Shown here: piece after piece, positions 50,955-58,990 of the stretch
Numbering within the stretch: position 1 is the first letter of the stretch
Layout of the letters: each line of letters begins with the position of its first letter
Source of the DNA: Chloroflexi bacterium HGW-Chloroflexi-6
GTDB taxonomy: Bacteria > Chloroflexota > Anaerolineae > Anaerolineales > Villigracilaceae
Assembly (NCBI GenBank): GCA_002840685.1
Contig: PHBU01000001.1
Span: 62,001 to 126,000, forward strand
Direction: 5' to 3'
Length of the DNA stretch: 64,000 nucleotides
Translations under genes and position numbers: made by a program
Notes under the pieces: model-generated
The model's database searches: none
What the model was told of the DNA's origin: nothing
The model's input: the letters and a program-made list of their open reading frames with translations, nothing else

Positions 50955-53294
50955 ATGTCTTTTGAACTTGTACGACATTCCCAGCGCGACCCCAAGTGGA
51001 AAGATAAAAAGCTTGGCGACAGCAGCCTGACCCTCGGGTACTTCGGCTGCGCCGTCAGCGCCGTTGCCATGCTGCTGAGCGGGCACGGATACAAGGAAGA
51101 TCCCGACAGCCTGAACGAAAAATTAAAGAAATCAGGCGGTTTTATGGGCGCGGCGATCGTCTGGGCTGCCGTCAGCAATATTTACCCCAGGGCGCGCTTC
51201 AAGAACCTGGTGATCTGCCGCGACAGCGATGCCCCGATCGATGCGATTGCCGCCTCGGTTGCAGCCGGTCAGCCCGTACTGCTCGAAGTGGATTACTCGC
51301 CCCAATCTGGCCTGCAAACTCACTGGGTGGTGGCCTACAAAAAACTGGGCAAAGATTTTCTGGTTCTCGACCCCTACCCGTATCCGGTCGAAGACGGCAA
51401 AGATATTTCGCTCGTGCAGCGCTATTCGCACGGCAAGGAACTCAAACGCTCGATCACAGCCGTGGTCTGGTACGATGTCCAGCCCGAAATTGTGGCTGCG
51501 CCAGATCCCGAACCGCTTGACCCGAGTGCGTTTTACGTGCAGGTGGTTGGCGGATTGGCCAGCCCCGGCCTGCGCCTGCGCTCCCAGCCCACAACCTCCT
51601 CTGAAACCTATGCTTACGAGGCTTCCGGCACTCGCCTGCGCGTGCTTGAAACTGAGAATGTTGCCCGGCCCAAGATCGGCATCTACAACCAGTGGCTGCA
51701 AGTGCGCGACCCTGAAGGGCGTGATGGTTACGTTGCCGCCTGGTATGTGGAGTTTTCATCTGTTGCTCCGACGCCACCGGTTGTTGAACCCGAACCGGAC
51801 GAGCAGCCCACCCTGCCGACACCGCCCCCGGCCACCAACATTGTGCGGGTCAAAAAATCGGTTGGAGACGGGCTCGAAAATGTGGCCCTGCCCGCCACAG
51901 AATCAAAACGGCTGACCACCAAACCCTCCATTGATTCGCCCACCCACCGGCTCGCGGCAGACATCTGGAATCGTTTTGGCGGCCTGCTCGAAGCCCTGTC
52001 GAAGGTGCTCGGTATCGAGCCCTCGGTGGCGGTTGCGACCCTGGCTGTCGAATCAGGCGGGCAGGCCTTCGGCCCCGACGGCAGGATGCTGATCCGCTTT
52101 GAGAATCATGTTTTCTACAATCAATGGGGCAAGAACAACCAGGCCAAATTTGCCCAACACTTCACCTACAACAGCGGCCAGCCCTGGACCGGTCACAAAT
52201 GGCGGCCCGCGGCCAACGAGGCCTGGCGGCCAACCGCTCTGGCCGATTTCCACGGCAGCCAGTCGCGCGAGTGGGAAGTCTTTCATTTTTCTGCGAGCCT
52301 GAACGATACTGCCGCAAAAATGTCGATCAGCATGGGCGCGCCGCAGATCATGGGATTCAATTTTTCACTGATCGGGTTCGCCAGCGTGCAGGATATGTTC
52401 AACGCTTTCAGCGCCGGGGAACGTGACCAGATCATCGGTTTCTTCGATTTTATTCAGTATGTTTCCCCCAACGCTGTCAAAGCCCTGCAGGCGCGCGATT
52501 TCAAAACGTTTGCAACCTACTACAATGGCAGCGGTCAGGCTGTGATGTATGGCAACCTGATCAAGACCTCTTACGATGCCTACAACCAGCTGCGCGCCGA
52601 TCAGCCGCTGCCGACAGCGCCCCAACCGGAACCCCCCCCTGCCCAGCCGGAACCTGAACCCGCCACACCCACCGAACCAGAACCTACCCCGCCTACTCCA
52701 CCCACCCCGCCATCCGAGCCGGAACCGGCTCCGCCAACGCCGCCCCAGGAAAAAGAGAAAATCTATGTGACGGTGCTGAAATCAGTCGGCAGCAGCGGGC
52801 TGCGCATGCGCAAACTGCCGAGCCAGGCAGGCAAGCTTGTGACCGTTCTGCCCGCCGGGAGCAGCCTGCATGTGCTGGACGAGCCGGCTGTCGCCAAACC
52901 AAAAATCGGCAAAACCGGTTCCTGGCTGTGGGTGCGTGACCGCCAAAACCGCGAGGGATATGTGGCAGCCTGGTTCGTCGAGCTGGATAAAACCAAATCC
53001 GAATCGAGCGAGGCGGGCGTATCGTTCGATATCTCAGACTTTACCGAGATCGAACCGGAGCCCTTTGTCGTGTATGTCTCGAGCCTGGCGCGCCCGTACG
53101 GTGGCCTACGGTTACGCGAAGTCCCCAGCGACAAGGGAGTTACGATCAAAAAACTGGCTGTCGATACTCCCCTGACCGCCCTCGAAGACCAGTCCACGGT
53201 TGAAAGCCGCCTCGGCAAATACAATATGTGGGTCAAGGTAAAAGAACCGCTCGGCGCTGAAGGCTTTGTCGCCGCCTGGTTCGTGGTCAAGTAA
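50955..53294 (+). CDS. C39-like peptidase, SH3 and N-acetylmuramidase multidomain protein
   Basis: The 779-residue protein combines, in order: a papain-like C39-family domain (1-175) with Cys32 in FGCAVSAVAML, His123 in THWVVAY and Asp139; an SH3-type domain (about 193-267); a proline linker; a DUF3380 N-acetylmuramidase domain (about 330-548) with catalytic Glu366 in LAVESGG; a Pro/Glu-rich hinge; and two further SH3-type domains (about 617-690 and 710-779). This set is that of endolysins and autolysins that cleave peptidoglycan glycan chains. No signal peptide is visible. No phage genes surround it. ATG 50955 has GAGGTG upstream. Confidence 0.88.
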   Translation: MSFELVRHSQRDPKWKDKKLGDSSLTLGYFGCAVSAVAMLLSGHGYKEDPDSLNEKLKKSGGFMGAAIVWAAVSNIYPRARFKNLVICRDSDAPIDAIAASVAAGQPVLLEVDYSPQSGLQTHWVVAYKKLGKDFLVLDPYPYPVEDGKDISLVQRYSHGKELKRSITAVVWYDVQPEIVAAPDPEPLDPSAFYVQVVGGLASPGLRLRSQPTTSSETYAYEASGTRLRVLETENVARPKIGIYNQWLQVRDPEGRDGYVAAWYVEFSSVAPTPPVVEPEPDEQPTLPTPPPATNIVRVKKSVGDGLENVALPATESKRLTTKPSIDSPTHRLAADIWNRFGGLLEALSKVLGIEPSVAVATLAVESGGQAFGPDGRMLIRFENHVFYNQWGKNNQAKFAQHFTYNSGQPWTGHKWRPAANEAWRPTALADFHGSQSREWEVFHFSASLNDTAAKMSISMGAPQIMGFNFSLIGFASVQDMFNAFSAGERDQIIGFFDFIQYVSPNAVKALQARDFKTFATYYNGSGQAVMYGNLIKTSYDAYNQLRADQPLPTAPQPEPPPAQPEPEPATPTEPEPTPPTPPTPPSEPEPAPPTPPQEKEKIYVTVLKSVGSSGLRMRKLPSQAGKLVTVLPAGSSLHVLDEPAVAKPKIGKTGSWLWVRDRQNREGYVAAWFVELDKTKSESSEAGVSFDISDFTEIEPEPFVVYVSSLARPYGGLRLREVPSDKGVTIKKLAVDTPLTALEDQSTVESRLGKYNMWVKVKEPLGAEGFVAAWFVVK

Positions 53295-53312
53295 ACATCA
53301 CTAGACTTGAAA

Positions 53313-53346
53313 AAACATCCCGCAGGGAAATCCCTGCGGGATGTTT
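53313..53346. terminator. Bidirectional terminator between convergent genes
   Basis: AAACATCCCGCAGGGA pairs perfectly with TCCCTGCGGGATGTTT around AA. A-rich and T-rich flanks serve both directions. The inner 11-bp stem equals that at 11493-11517. Confidence 0.9.
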
Positions 53347-53354
53347 CGTTTTTA

Positions 53355-54101
53355 TTACTCGATCGCATCTTTCAATTGGCGCGCCAGCCGCCCGAAATGC
53401 TCGGTATAGCGCATTTCATCGTCCCGCGGGCGGGGCAGATCGACGCGCAAATCCAGCTTGATTTTTCCGGGACGCGCCGAAAGCACCAGCACCCGGTCGG
53501 CCAGGAAGAGCGCTTCGCTGATCGAATGAGTCACCATCAGGACGGTGGTCTGGCGGGCCTGCCACAGGCGTGAAAGCTCCATCCACATGCGCTCACGAGT
53601 CAGGGCGTCGAGCGACCCGAAGGGTTCATCCAGCAAAAGAATGTCGGGCTGGTGGATCAAGGCCCGCGACAGGGCCACCCGCTGGGCCATTCCGCCTGAA
53701 AGATCGCGCGGCAGGGAATTTTCGAACCCCTGCAAGCCAACCAGTTCGACCATTTCCTGGGCTTTTTCGCGCATCTGCTCTGCCGGTGTGTTTTGCAATT
53801 CGAGCGGCAGCAGAATGTTTTCGATCACCGTCCGCCAGGGCATCAGGGTCGCCTTTTGAAAGACAAACCCAATACAAGGCGGCGAATCGAGCGTGTCGAA
53901 GTTAAAGCTGCCGCGAGTGGGTTTGACCAGCCCCGCCAGGGCACGCAGCAAGGTCGATTTTCCGCTGCCCGAGGGGCCCAAAACGCAGACAAATTCGCGC
54001 GGCGCGATCGAAAATGAAACCTCGCCCAGGGCATGCAAACCGCCATTGCCGTCGGGAAAGGTAACGCCCAGTTGGTGTGCTGTCAGGATTGCGTCAGGCA
54101 T
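53355..54101 (-). CDS. ABC transporter ATPase of the flavin importer
   Basis: The 248-residue ATPase is of the nitrate/taurine/thiamine-precursor class (SsuB/ThiZ-like). Walker A is GPSGSGKST, the Q-loop VFQKATLMPWRT, the signature [15 protein letters not shown] and Walker B ILLLDEPFGSLD. The start at ATG 54101 is four bases after the stop of the binding-protein gene. It is the third gene of the FMN-riboswitch operon and would energise the RibXY-type permease. Confidence 0.9.
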   Translation of the reverse strand: MPDAILTAHQLGVTFPDGNGGLHALGEVSFSIAPREFVCVLGPSGSGKSTLLRALAGLVKPTRGSFNFDTLDSPPCIGFVFQKATLMPWRTVIENILLPLELQNTPAEQMREKAQEMVELVGLQGFENSLPRDLSGGMAQRVALSRALIHQPDILLLDEPFGSLDALTRERMWMELSRLWQARQTTVLMVTHSISEALFLADRVLVLSARPGKIKLDLRVDLPRPRDDEMRYTEHFGRLARQLKDAIE

Positions 54102-54105
54102 GGTT

Positions 54106-55101
54106 TTAGGGGACAAACTGATTGGTAAAGGCCTGCTCAAGGTCAAGCGGTTCGGTATACATCTTCATTTTGAGCAGGACCTCCTGCATATTCTTCCAGG
54201 CTTGCGGATCGCTGTAGCCGGGCCGATCGGCGCGCCACATTTCAATGGATGTGCCCAGAACCTGCTTCTGCACCCGCGAATCGGCTGCTTCCAGGTTTTC
54301 GACATAGTCGAAGCAGGTTTCATAGGCCGCATCCGGGTCAAGGATGGTATCCTGCACGCCTTTGAGCACGGCTTCGACAAAAGCCCGCACCATTTCAGGG
54401 TTTTCGGCGATGGTTTTCTCGTTGGTGATAATTCCGTTCGAGGCCAGTTGGACAAATTCGGCGGTGCGCCATTCGGTCAGGTCGTAGCCTTTGGCGCGCA
54501 GGACAACCGGTTCGTTGGCGGCATAACCGACAACAAGATCGACCTGGTCGGTTGCCAGGGCTTCGACCTGATTGAAACCGATCGATTCAAGGGTGACTTC
54601 GTTTTCATCGACGCCGACAGCATACAGCATCGCCAGCAGGCCAATGTAGTTGGCGCCGAACAAACCCGGCAGGCCGATCTTGCGGTTTCGAAAATCCTCG
54701 GGGCTTTTAATATTGCTGGTCGATTTTGCCATGACCGAAATCGGATATTGCTGGTACCAGCCCAGAACATAAACCACCGGCAAACCCTGGGCGCGTGCCA
54801 AAAGGATTTGTTCGCCCGAAGCCAGCGAAAAATTCAGTTCATTTGCGCCGACCAGGGCAATGCCATCGGTTTCAAAAGAATAATCGAACTCGACTTCAAA
54901 ACCGGCCTCTGCAAAATAGCCTTTGGCGGCAGCAACATAAAAGGGAGCGTATTGCACATTCGGAATATAACCCATCGGCAGGCGAATCTTGATCAACGGC
55001 TTCTCTGTCGCCGGCGGTGCTTCGGTGGGGGTGGGCTGGGGCGCGCAGGCGGCCAGCAACAGGGCAAACGAGGTTACGAGAAACAGGAAACGTTTGAACA
55101 T
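54106..55101 (-). CDS. ribY: Flavin-type ABC solute-binding protein (RibY-like), lipoprotein
   Basis: The 331-residue lipoprotein (lipobox LLLAAC, Cys at 19) has the NMT1/THI5-like fold: LPMGYIPNVQYAPFYVAAAKGYF (about 42-64), VGANELNFSLASGEQILLARAQGLPVVYV (about 84-112) and NEKTIAENPEMVRAFVEAVLKG (about 207-228). Such proteins bind thiamine precursors or, in the RibXY systems of Chloroflexi, riboflavin. The FMN riboswitch at the head of this operon makes riboflavin or a precursor the likely ligand. GGAG precedes ATG 55101. Confidence 0.85.
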   Translation of the reverse strand: MFKRFLFLVTSFALLLAACAPQPTPTEAPPATEKPLIKIRLPMGYIPNVQYAPFYVAAAKGYFAEAGFEVEFDYSFETDGIALVGANELNFSLASGEQILLARAQGLPVVYVLGWYQQYPISVMAKSTSNIKSPEDFRNRKIGLPGLFGANYIGLLAMLYAVGVDENEVTLESIGFNQVEALATDQVDLVVGYAANEPVVLRAKGYDLTEWRTAEFVQLASNGIITNEKTIAENPEMVRAFVEAVLKGVQDTILDPDAAYETCFDYVENLEAADSRVQKQVLGTSIEMWRADRPGYSDPQAWKNMQEVLLKMKMYTEPLDLEQAFTNQFVP

Positions 55102-55124
55102 GGTTAACTCCAGAAAATTGAGGT

Positions 55125-55934
55125 TTATAGGTGCGGTTCCTGCCAGGCCAGCAGGCGTTTTTCGAGCAAGAGGACGACTCCGTACAGGCTGAGCGCCAGG
55201 GCGACCAGCGTAAAAATAGCAACAAAGACCAGAGCGGTATCGTACTGTCCGCGCCCGACATTGATCAGGAAACCCAGCCCACGGTCTGCGCCGACAAATT
55301 CACCGACCACTGCCCCGATCACTGAAAGGGTTGCGCCGATGCGCAATCCGCCCAGAAAAACCGGCAGGGCCGAGGGGATTTCGAGCAGCCAGAGCATTTG
55401 CCAGCGCGAGGCGTGCAGGGAACGCATCAGTTCATTCAACGAACGCGGCACGGCGCGAATGCCGACCACGGTATTGACCAGCACCGGGAAGAAAACGATC
55501 AGGCCGCAGATCAACACCTTCGAGAACATGCCCGACCCGAACCAGATGACCAGCAACGGGGCGATCGCCACGATCGGCACCGCCTGGCTGGCCACCAGAA
55601 AGGGCGACAGGATCCGCTCGAACAAACGCGACTTGGCGATCAGATAGCCAAAACCTACCGCGAGGCTGGTGCCGGAGAATAAGCCAAGCACCACCTCAAG
55701 CAGGGTGACCGCACTGTGGCGCACCAGGCTACCATCTGACAGGGTGCGCAGAAAGCGTTCGAAAACCAGGCCAGGCGAAGGCAGGATGAAAGCCGGCAGG
55801 CCGCCATAACGGGTGAAAAGTTCCCAGGCCAGCAGGGCCAGAAAGCTGACAAGCGGCATCATCCACCAATAGGTGTGTTGACGGGCGGGTTGGGGTGGGT
55901 TGTTTTCCATTTTTTGGTTCAGGTTCAGTTCCAT
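55125..55934 (-). CDS. ribX: Flavin-type ABC permease (RibX-like)
   Basis: The 269-residue permease of the SsuC/ThiX class has six hydrophobic helices and the coupling loop RSLNELMRSLHASRWQMLWLLEIPSALPVFLGGLRIG (about 160-196). It is the first gene downstream of the FMN riboswitch and its terminators. I took ATG 55934 (MELNLNQ); no clear ribosome site is seen and ATG 55907 is an alternative. The open frame to 56156 runs through the riboswitch platform and is not coding. Confidence 0.87.
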   Translation of the reverse strand: MELNLNQKMENNPPQPARQHTYWWMMPLVSFLALLAWELFTRYGGLPAFILPSPGLVFERFLRTLSDGSLVRHSAVTLLEVVLGLFSGTSLAVGFGYLIAKSRLFERILSPFLVASQAVPIVAIAPLLVIWFGSGMFSKVLICGLIVFFPVLVNTVVGIRAVPRSLNELMRSLHASRWQMLWLLEIPSALPVFLGGLRIGATLSVIGAVVGEFVGADRGLGFLINVGRGQYDTALVFVAIFTLVALALSLYGVVLLLEKRLLAWQEPHL

Positions 55935-55973
55935 GATGAGTGTCTTGAAGCGGGGTGGTCCCGCCATACAAAC

Positions 55974-56008
55974 AAAAAAGCCCAAAAGAGCGCGAAACTC
56001 TTCGGGGC
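55974..56008 (-). terminator. Second terminator of the FMN riboswitch leader
   Basis: On the minus strand GCCC-CG-AAGAG pairs with CTCTT-TT-GGGC (56008-55980), followed by TTTTTTG. It lies about 40 bases upstream of the ribX start. Confidence 0.65.
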
Positions 56009-56040
56009 GGAAAACAGGCAGGCGCAATCTGTCCACTAAC

Positions 56041-56071
56041 GAAAAACCCGAAAACAAAAAAAGTTTTCGGG
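56041..56071 (-). terminator. First terminator of the FMN riboswitch leader
   Basis: On the minus strand CCCGAAAAC and GTTTTCGGG (56071-56047) form a perfect stem with a T7 loop, followed by TTTTTC. It is placed where an FMN-controlled terminator is expected. Confidence 0.85.
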
Positions 56072-56103
56072 GCGCGATAGCAAAACAGACCCTGACGGGC
56101 CTG

Positions 56104-56286
56104 CAACCTTCTTTTATCCGGACTATACCGTCGGCCCCGGAATTACACCGGGTCATGCCTTTCCTGCCCGCCCTTCCAAAGGGAAGAGACGCTTGGCCTA
56201 AAGAGGCTCGTGGGCTGTACCACCGATCGGGAATTCACATGCACTATTTTAATTGCTGTGCAGGTGTCACCCTGCCCCGAAGGTTG
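56104..56286 (-). promoter_or_regulatory. FMN riboswitch (RFN element)
   Basis: On the minus strand the P1 stem is perfect: CAACCTTC (56286-56279) with GAAGGTTG (56111-56104). Between them are the conserved RFN blocks GGGGCAGGGTG, ATTCCCGATCGGTGGT, AGCCCACGAGCC, TAATTCC and CCGACGGTATAGTCCGGAT. The aptamer binds FMN; with the two downstream terminators it should switch off the flavin importer when FMN is plentiful. Confidence 0.95.
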
Positions 56287-56303
56287 AAGTCTAACTTGTG
56301 ACG

Positions 56304-56309
56304 ATTATA
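56304..56309 (-). promoter_or_regulatory. -10 box of the flavin operon
   Basis: TATAAT on the minus strand is 17 bases upstream of the RFN P1 stem, consistent with a start just before the aptamer. The -35 is weak. Confidence 0.6.
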
Positions 56310-56327
56310 ACAAGGGTGGAGAGAAAA

Positions 56328-56353
56328 GTGTAGGGCGGTTGTCCGCCCTACAC
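56328..56353. repeat. REP-like hairpin after the ferredoxin gene
   Basis: GTGTAGGGCGG (56328-56338) pairs perfectly with CCGCCCTACAC (56343-56353). It resembles the REP arms and lies just past the ferredoxin stop, probably as its terminator. Confidence 0.75.
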
Positions 56354-56366
56354 AATCCGTGCTAGC

Positions 56367-56552
56367 TTATGCCTTGACGATGCAATCGACCGGGCAAACC
56401 GCGACACATTGCGGGGCATCGAAGTGGCCGATGCATTCCACGCAGGTGGCGGCGTCGATGACATAAATGTCACCTTCGCTGATGGATTCGGTCGGGCATT
56501 CCGGCAGACAGGCGCCGCAAGCGATGCAATCATCTTGAATTTTCATTGCCAT
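56367..56552 (-). CDS. Small 2[4Fe-4S] ferredoxin
   Basis: The 61-residue protein has two clusters: CIACGACLPECP and CVECIGHFDAPQCVAVCP. The second has a six-residue insertion between the second and third Cys, as in the Chromatium-type (2[4Fe-4S] with insertion) ferredoxins. It carries electrons in fermentative or reductive pathways. ATG 56552 has AGGAGC upstream; the frame is open to 56627 without support. Confidence 0.92.
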   Translation of the reverse strand: MAMKIQDDCIACGACLPECPTESISEGDIYVIDAATCVECIGHFDAPQCVAVCPVDCIVKA

Positions 56553-56666
56553 AGTACACGCTCCTATTGATTGGTTGGATAATACTTCATCATCCTTGCT
56601 TATACTTGTGATGGAGATGTGTGTCAAATGACAAATTTCTCTAATTTGGTGTTTTTTGTCATAGAC

Positions 56667-57395
56667 TCACGGTAACGGCAGCGAATAGCCCGTCAGAACA
56701 AATTCGTAGCCAAACGATGAGCCGAGATGATCATATTTTTCGGCCACAAACCCAACATTCGGGCAAAAAACGCTACGAATGCTGCCGCTCAAATAAGGAG
56801 TCAATAGTTCGAGGCAGTTTTCAAAAGTCCCGGCGGGGGTTTCGTAAACGGGCAGGAAATTGCTGACGTAGCGGCAGCCCGATGCGCCGAGTTCCAAAGG
56901 GCCGAGAGCATCATCCACCGGCCAGCAGGGAACGTTTTCAGGCGGGAAAACCATCACGAGCCTGGCATTTTCGGCGATAGCCTGCGGCTCGGGCATCTCA
57001 ATTTGATGAAACAGCTCTCCGCCGCGCAGAATGTACCAGGAGGTGCCGCTCTCAGGTTGGGTGAGAAAGCTTTCGCCCGGCTGGCCTTCTTCCAGGCGGG
57101 TCAGACGCTCGATCTCGGCAAACAGCAATTCGTCGCGTTCTTCTGCTGCGAGGATGGTTTCGGTAACGGTCCAGGTCGCCTGTTGGTCTTCGGTGTAGGC
57201 GCGGTACTCGTAGATCCAGGTTGAGGCCGGGGCAAGCGGAAAGGGAAGCGGGGCCAGGGCTTGAGTCGGATTTTCGGAGGCTGAGGCAAGCGTTGGGAGG
57301 GGCGAACTGGCAGAACGCACACAGGATGTGAGCAAAAGCGCGATCAACGGCAGCCAGGCCAGGGCCAGGATAAGTTTTCGATCCACAAAAATCAT
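56667..57395 (-). CDS. Lipoprotein of unknown function
   Basis: The 242-residue product has a lipobox (ALLLTSC, Cys at 25) and a short Pro/Ser linker. The rest, beginning STWIYEYRAYTEDQQATWTVTETILAAEERDELLFAEIERL (about 58-98), looks like a beta-rich protein of the type found next to regulatory genes. The ATG overlaps the stop of the FHA-cyclase gene (ATGA), so it is translated with it. The function is unknown. Confidence 0.78.
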   Translation of the reverse strand: MIFVDRKLILALAWLPLIALLLTSCVRSASSPLPTLASASENPTQALAPLPFPLAPASTWIYEYRAYTEDQQATWTVTETILAAEERDELLFAEIERLTRLEEGQPGESFLTQPESGTSWYILRGGELFHQIEMPEPQAIAENARLVMVFPPENVPCWPVDDALGPLELGASGCRYVSNFLPVYETPAGTFENCLELLTPYLSGSIRSVFCPNVGFVAEKYDHLGSSFGYEFVLTGYSLPLP

Positions 57396-58828
57396 CCTGG
57401 CTGGGTTTCGGCAGCAGTCTGCAAGATTTCATACACCTGAACCGGCTTTTCACGCCCCTTGAGCGAGACTGCGCCAATGCGCCGGGTCTGGTATTTGTCG
57501 ACAATGGCGGCCATGGTGGCCGGGCCGATGACGAGTCGGTTGGGACGGGCCAGTTCCTGCATGCGGAAAGCGACATTGACCGTATCGCCCAGGGCGTTGA
57601 ATTCCATCCGTTCGTTGCTGCCAATGTAACCAACCATCGCCGGCCCGGTATGGATGGCAACGCCAACAATAATCTTCAAGTCATGATCAAACTGAAGCAA
57701 TTGTATTTTCTTGAGCATTTCGATGCCAGCGCGGACCGCCCGTTCTTCAGCCAACGAGCCGTCAACAAATTGCTTGCGGTCTTCAAAAATGGCCATGACA
57801 CCGTCGCCCAGATAACGGACCGTGCCGCCATGTTTGAAAATGATGCTGGTTGTGTCCTGATAATAACGGTTGAGGATATCTGCAAAACGCTGCGCGCCGA
57901 CCTGTTCTGCCAGGGCAGTCGAACCGGCGATATCGCTGAACAGGATACTGACTTTGGCCTGGCGCAAACCCGGCAAGCGGCCTGTTCGGGCATAGTCTTC
58001 GATCAATTCCTTGGCTTCGTTGGGCGGGACAAAACGGGTCAGCAGTTTTTGGATATTCTCCTGCTGTCTTAGTTTCTCCATCAATTCCATGCGCTGAATG
58101 GTCAGGGCCACCTGGTGGCTGATGGCAATGGCCAGTTGCAAGTCGCGGCGACTAAATGGACGGGTATCGGGACGTGATTTGGCAAAATACAAAAGCCCAA
58201 GCACCTCTTCGCCACCGATCACCGGCACGATCATGCTGGTGGGCGTCACCTCGGCATCCTGGTTGAGAATTGCATTCCTGGCAGCGGTGCCGGGCATGAT
58301 CCTGTCAATCTCTGGAAAATCGCTGTGATGAACAATGATGCAGTCATCGATCGCCATTGTGCGTTTCATCATGACCCGCACTTCAGACATGGCATCCTCG
58401 AGGTTGGTCAGCATGTTGAGTCTTCTCGACACTTCATACAGCAAGACCGCATGTTCATCAAGCGATTCGAGCAGCAGTTCGCGCGTAAAACGGTGTGTGC
58501 CGCGCGGATTTTTTGATGCCGAAGTCGGGCCGGTATCGCTGGAAAGGTGAATGACTGCCTGCCCAATGCGGATGATATCGTCGGGGTGGAGGACGACCGG
58601 GTCGGAAACGCGCTGGCGGTTGATGTAGGTGCCGTTGGTGCTGTTCAAGTCGGTAATGATTACGTGGTTTCGTTCAGAATCGAAAAATATTTCGGCGTGG
58701 AAACGCGAAGCCGAAACATCCTGCAAAACAATCTGATTCTCAGTGTTACGCCCGATGGCTGTTTTGCCGTTCTTAAGTTCCACCACTCTTGAGTCAGTGC
58801 TTGGTTCACTGACACTTAAACGCCACAT
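57392..58828 (-). CDS. FHA-GAF class III nucleotide cyclase
   Basis: The 478-residue cytoplasmic protein has an FHA domain (about 1-95; GRNTENQIVLQDVSASRFHAEI and NSTNGTYINRQRV) that binds phosphothreonine. A GAF domain follows (about 125-265) and a class III cyclase catalytic domain (about 285-470) with metal Asp in LFSDIAGSTALAEQ and YLGDGVMAIFED, and NALGDTVNVAFRMQE. It should make cAMP (or cGMP) under control of phosphorylation and a small ligand. GAGGCGG precedes ATG 58828. Confidence 0.92.
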   Translation of the reverse strand: MWRLSVSEPSTDSRVVELKNGKTAIGRNTENQIVLQDVSASRFHAEIFFDSERNHVIITDLNSTNGTYINRQRVSDPVVLHPDDIIRIGQAVIHLSSDTGPTSASKNPRGTHRFTRELLLESLDEHAVLLYEVSRRLNMLTNLEDAMSEVRVMMKRTMAIDDCIIVHHSDFPEIDRIMPGTAARNAILNQDAEVTPTSMIVPVIGGEEVLGLLYFAKSRPDTRPFSRRDLQLAIAISHQVALTIQRMELMEKLRQQENIQKLLTRFVPPNEAKELIEDYARTGRLPGLRQAKVSILFSDIAGSTALAEQVGAQRFADILNRYYQDTTSIIFKHGGTVRYLGDGVMAIFEDRKQFVDGSLAEERAVRAGIEMLKKIQLLQFDHDLKIIVGVAIHTGPAMVGYIGSNERMEFNALGDTVNVAFRMQELARPNRLVIGPATMAAIVDKYQTRRIGAVSLKGREKPVQVYEILQTAAETQPG

Positions 58829-58879
58829 AACCGCCTCATCATCCTTGATTAAATTATTTTTAAATCCCAGAATTAATTG

Positions 58880-58928
58880 GCAGGTTACACAGGCGTACTG
58901 TACCGATCCTGTTTTCTGTGTAACCTGC
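58880..58928. repeat. Inverted repeat in the FHA-cyclase leader
   Basis: GCAGGTTACACAG (58880-58892) pairs perfectly over 13 bases with CTGTGTAACCTGC (58916-58928), leaving a 23-base loop. A TATAAT box (58956-58961, minus) lies upstream. There is no T-run, so it is a leader structure or operator, not an obvious terminator. Confidence 0.6.
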
Positions 58929-58955
58929 GAACAGAATTACCATTCTTATGGTTCT

Positions 58956-58961
58956 ATTATA
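58956..58961 (-). promoter_or_regulatory. -10 box for the FHA-cyclase operon
   Basis: TATAAT on the minus strand follows kbl by about 30 bases. The -35 is weak. Confidence 0.5.
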
Positions 58962-58990
58962 CGTCAGGATATTGCACTTTAAACATAAAC

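Noticed and set aside
50955-53294. A prophage remnant around the muramidase
   Set aside because: Neighbours are rsmI and a flavin transporter; no integrase, holin or structural genes are present.
56667-57669. Overlapping minus-strand frame from 57669 across the lipoprotein
   Set aside because: It is out of phase with both real genes and Arg/Pro-rich, typical of a shadow frame.
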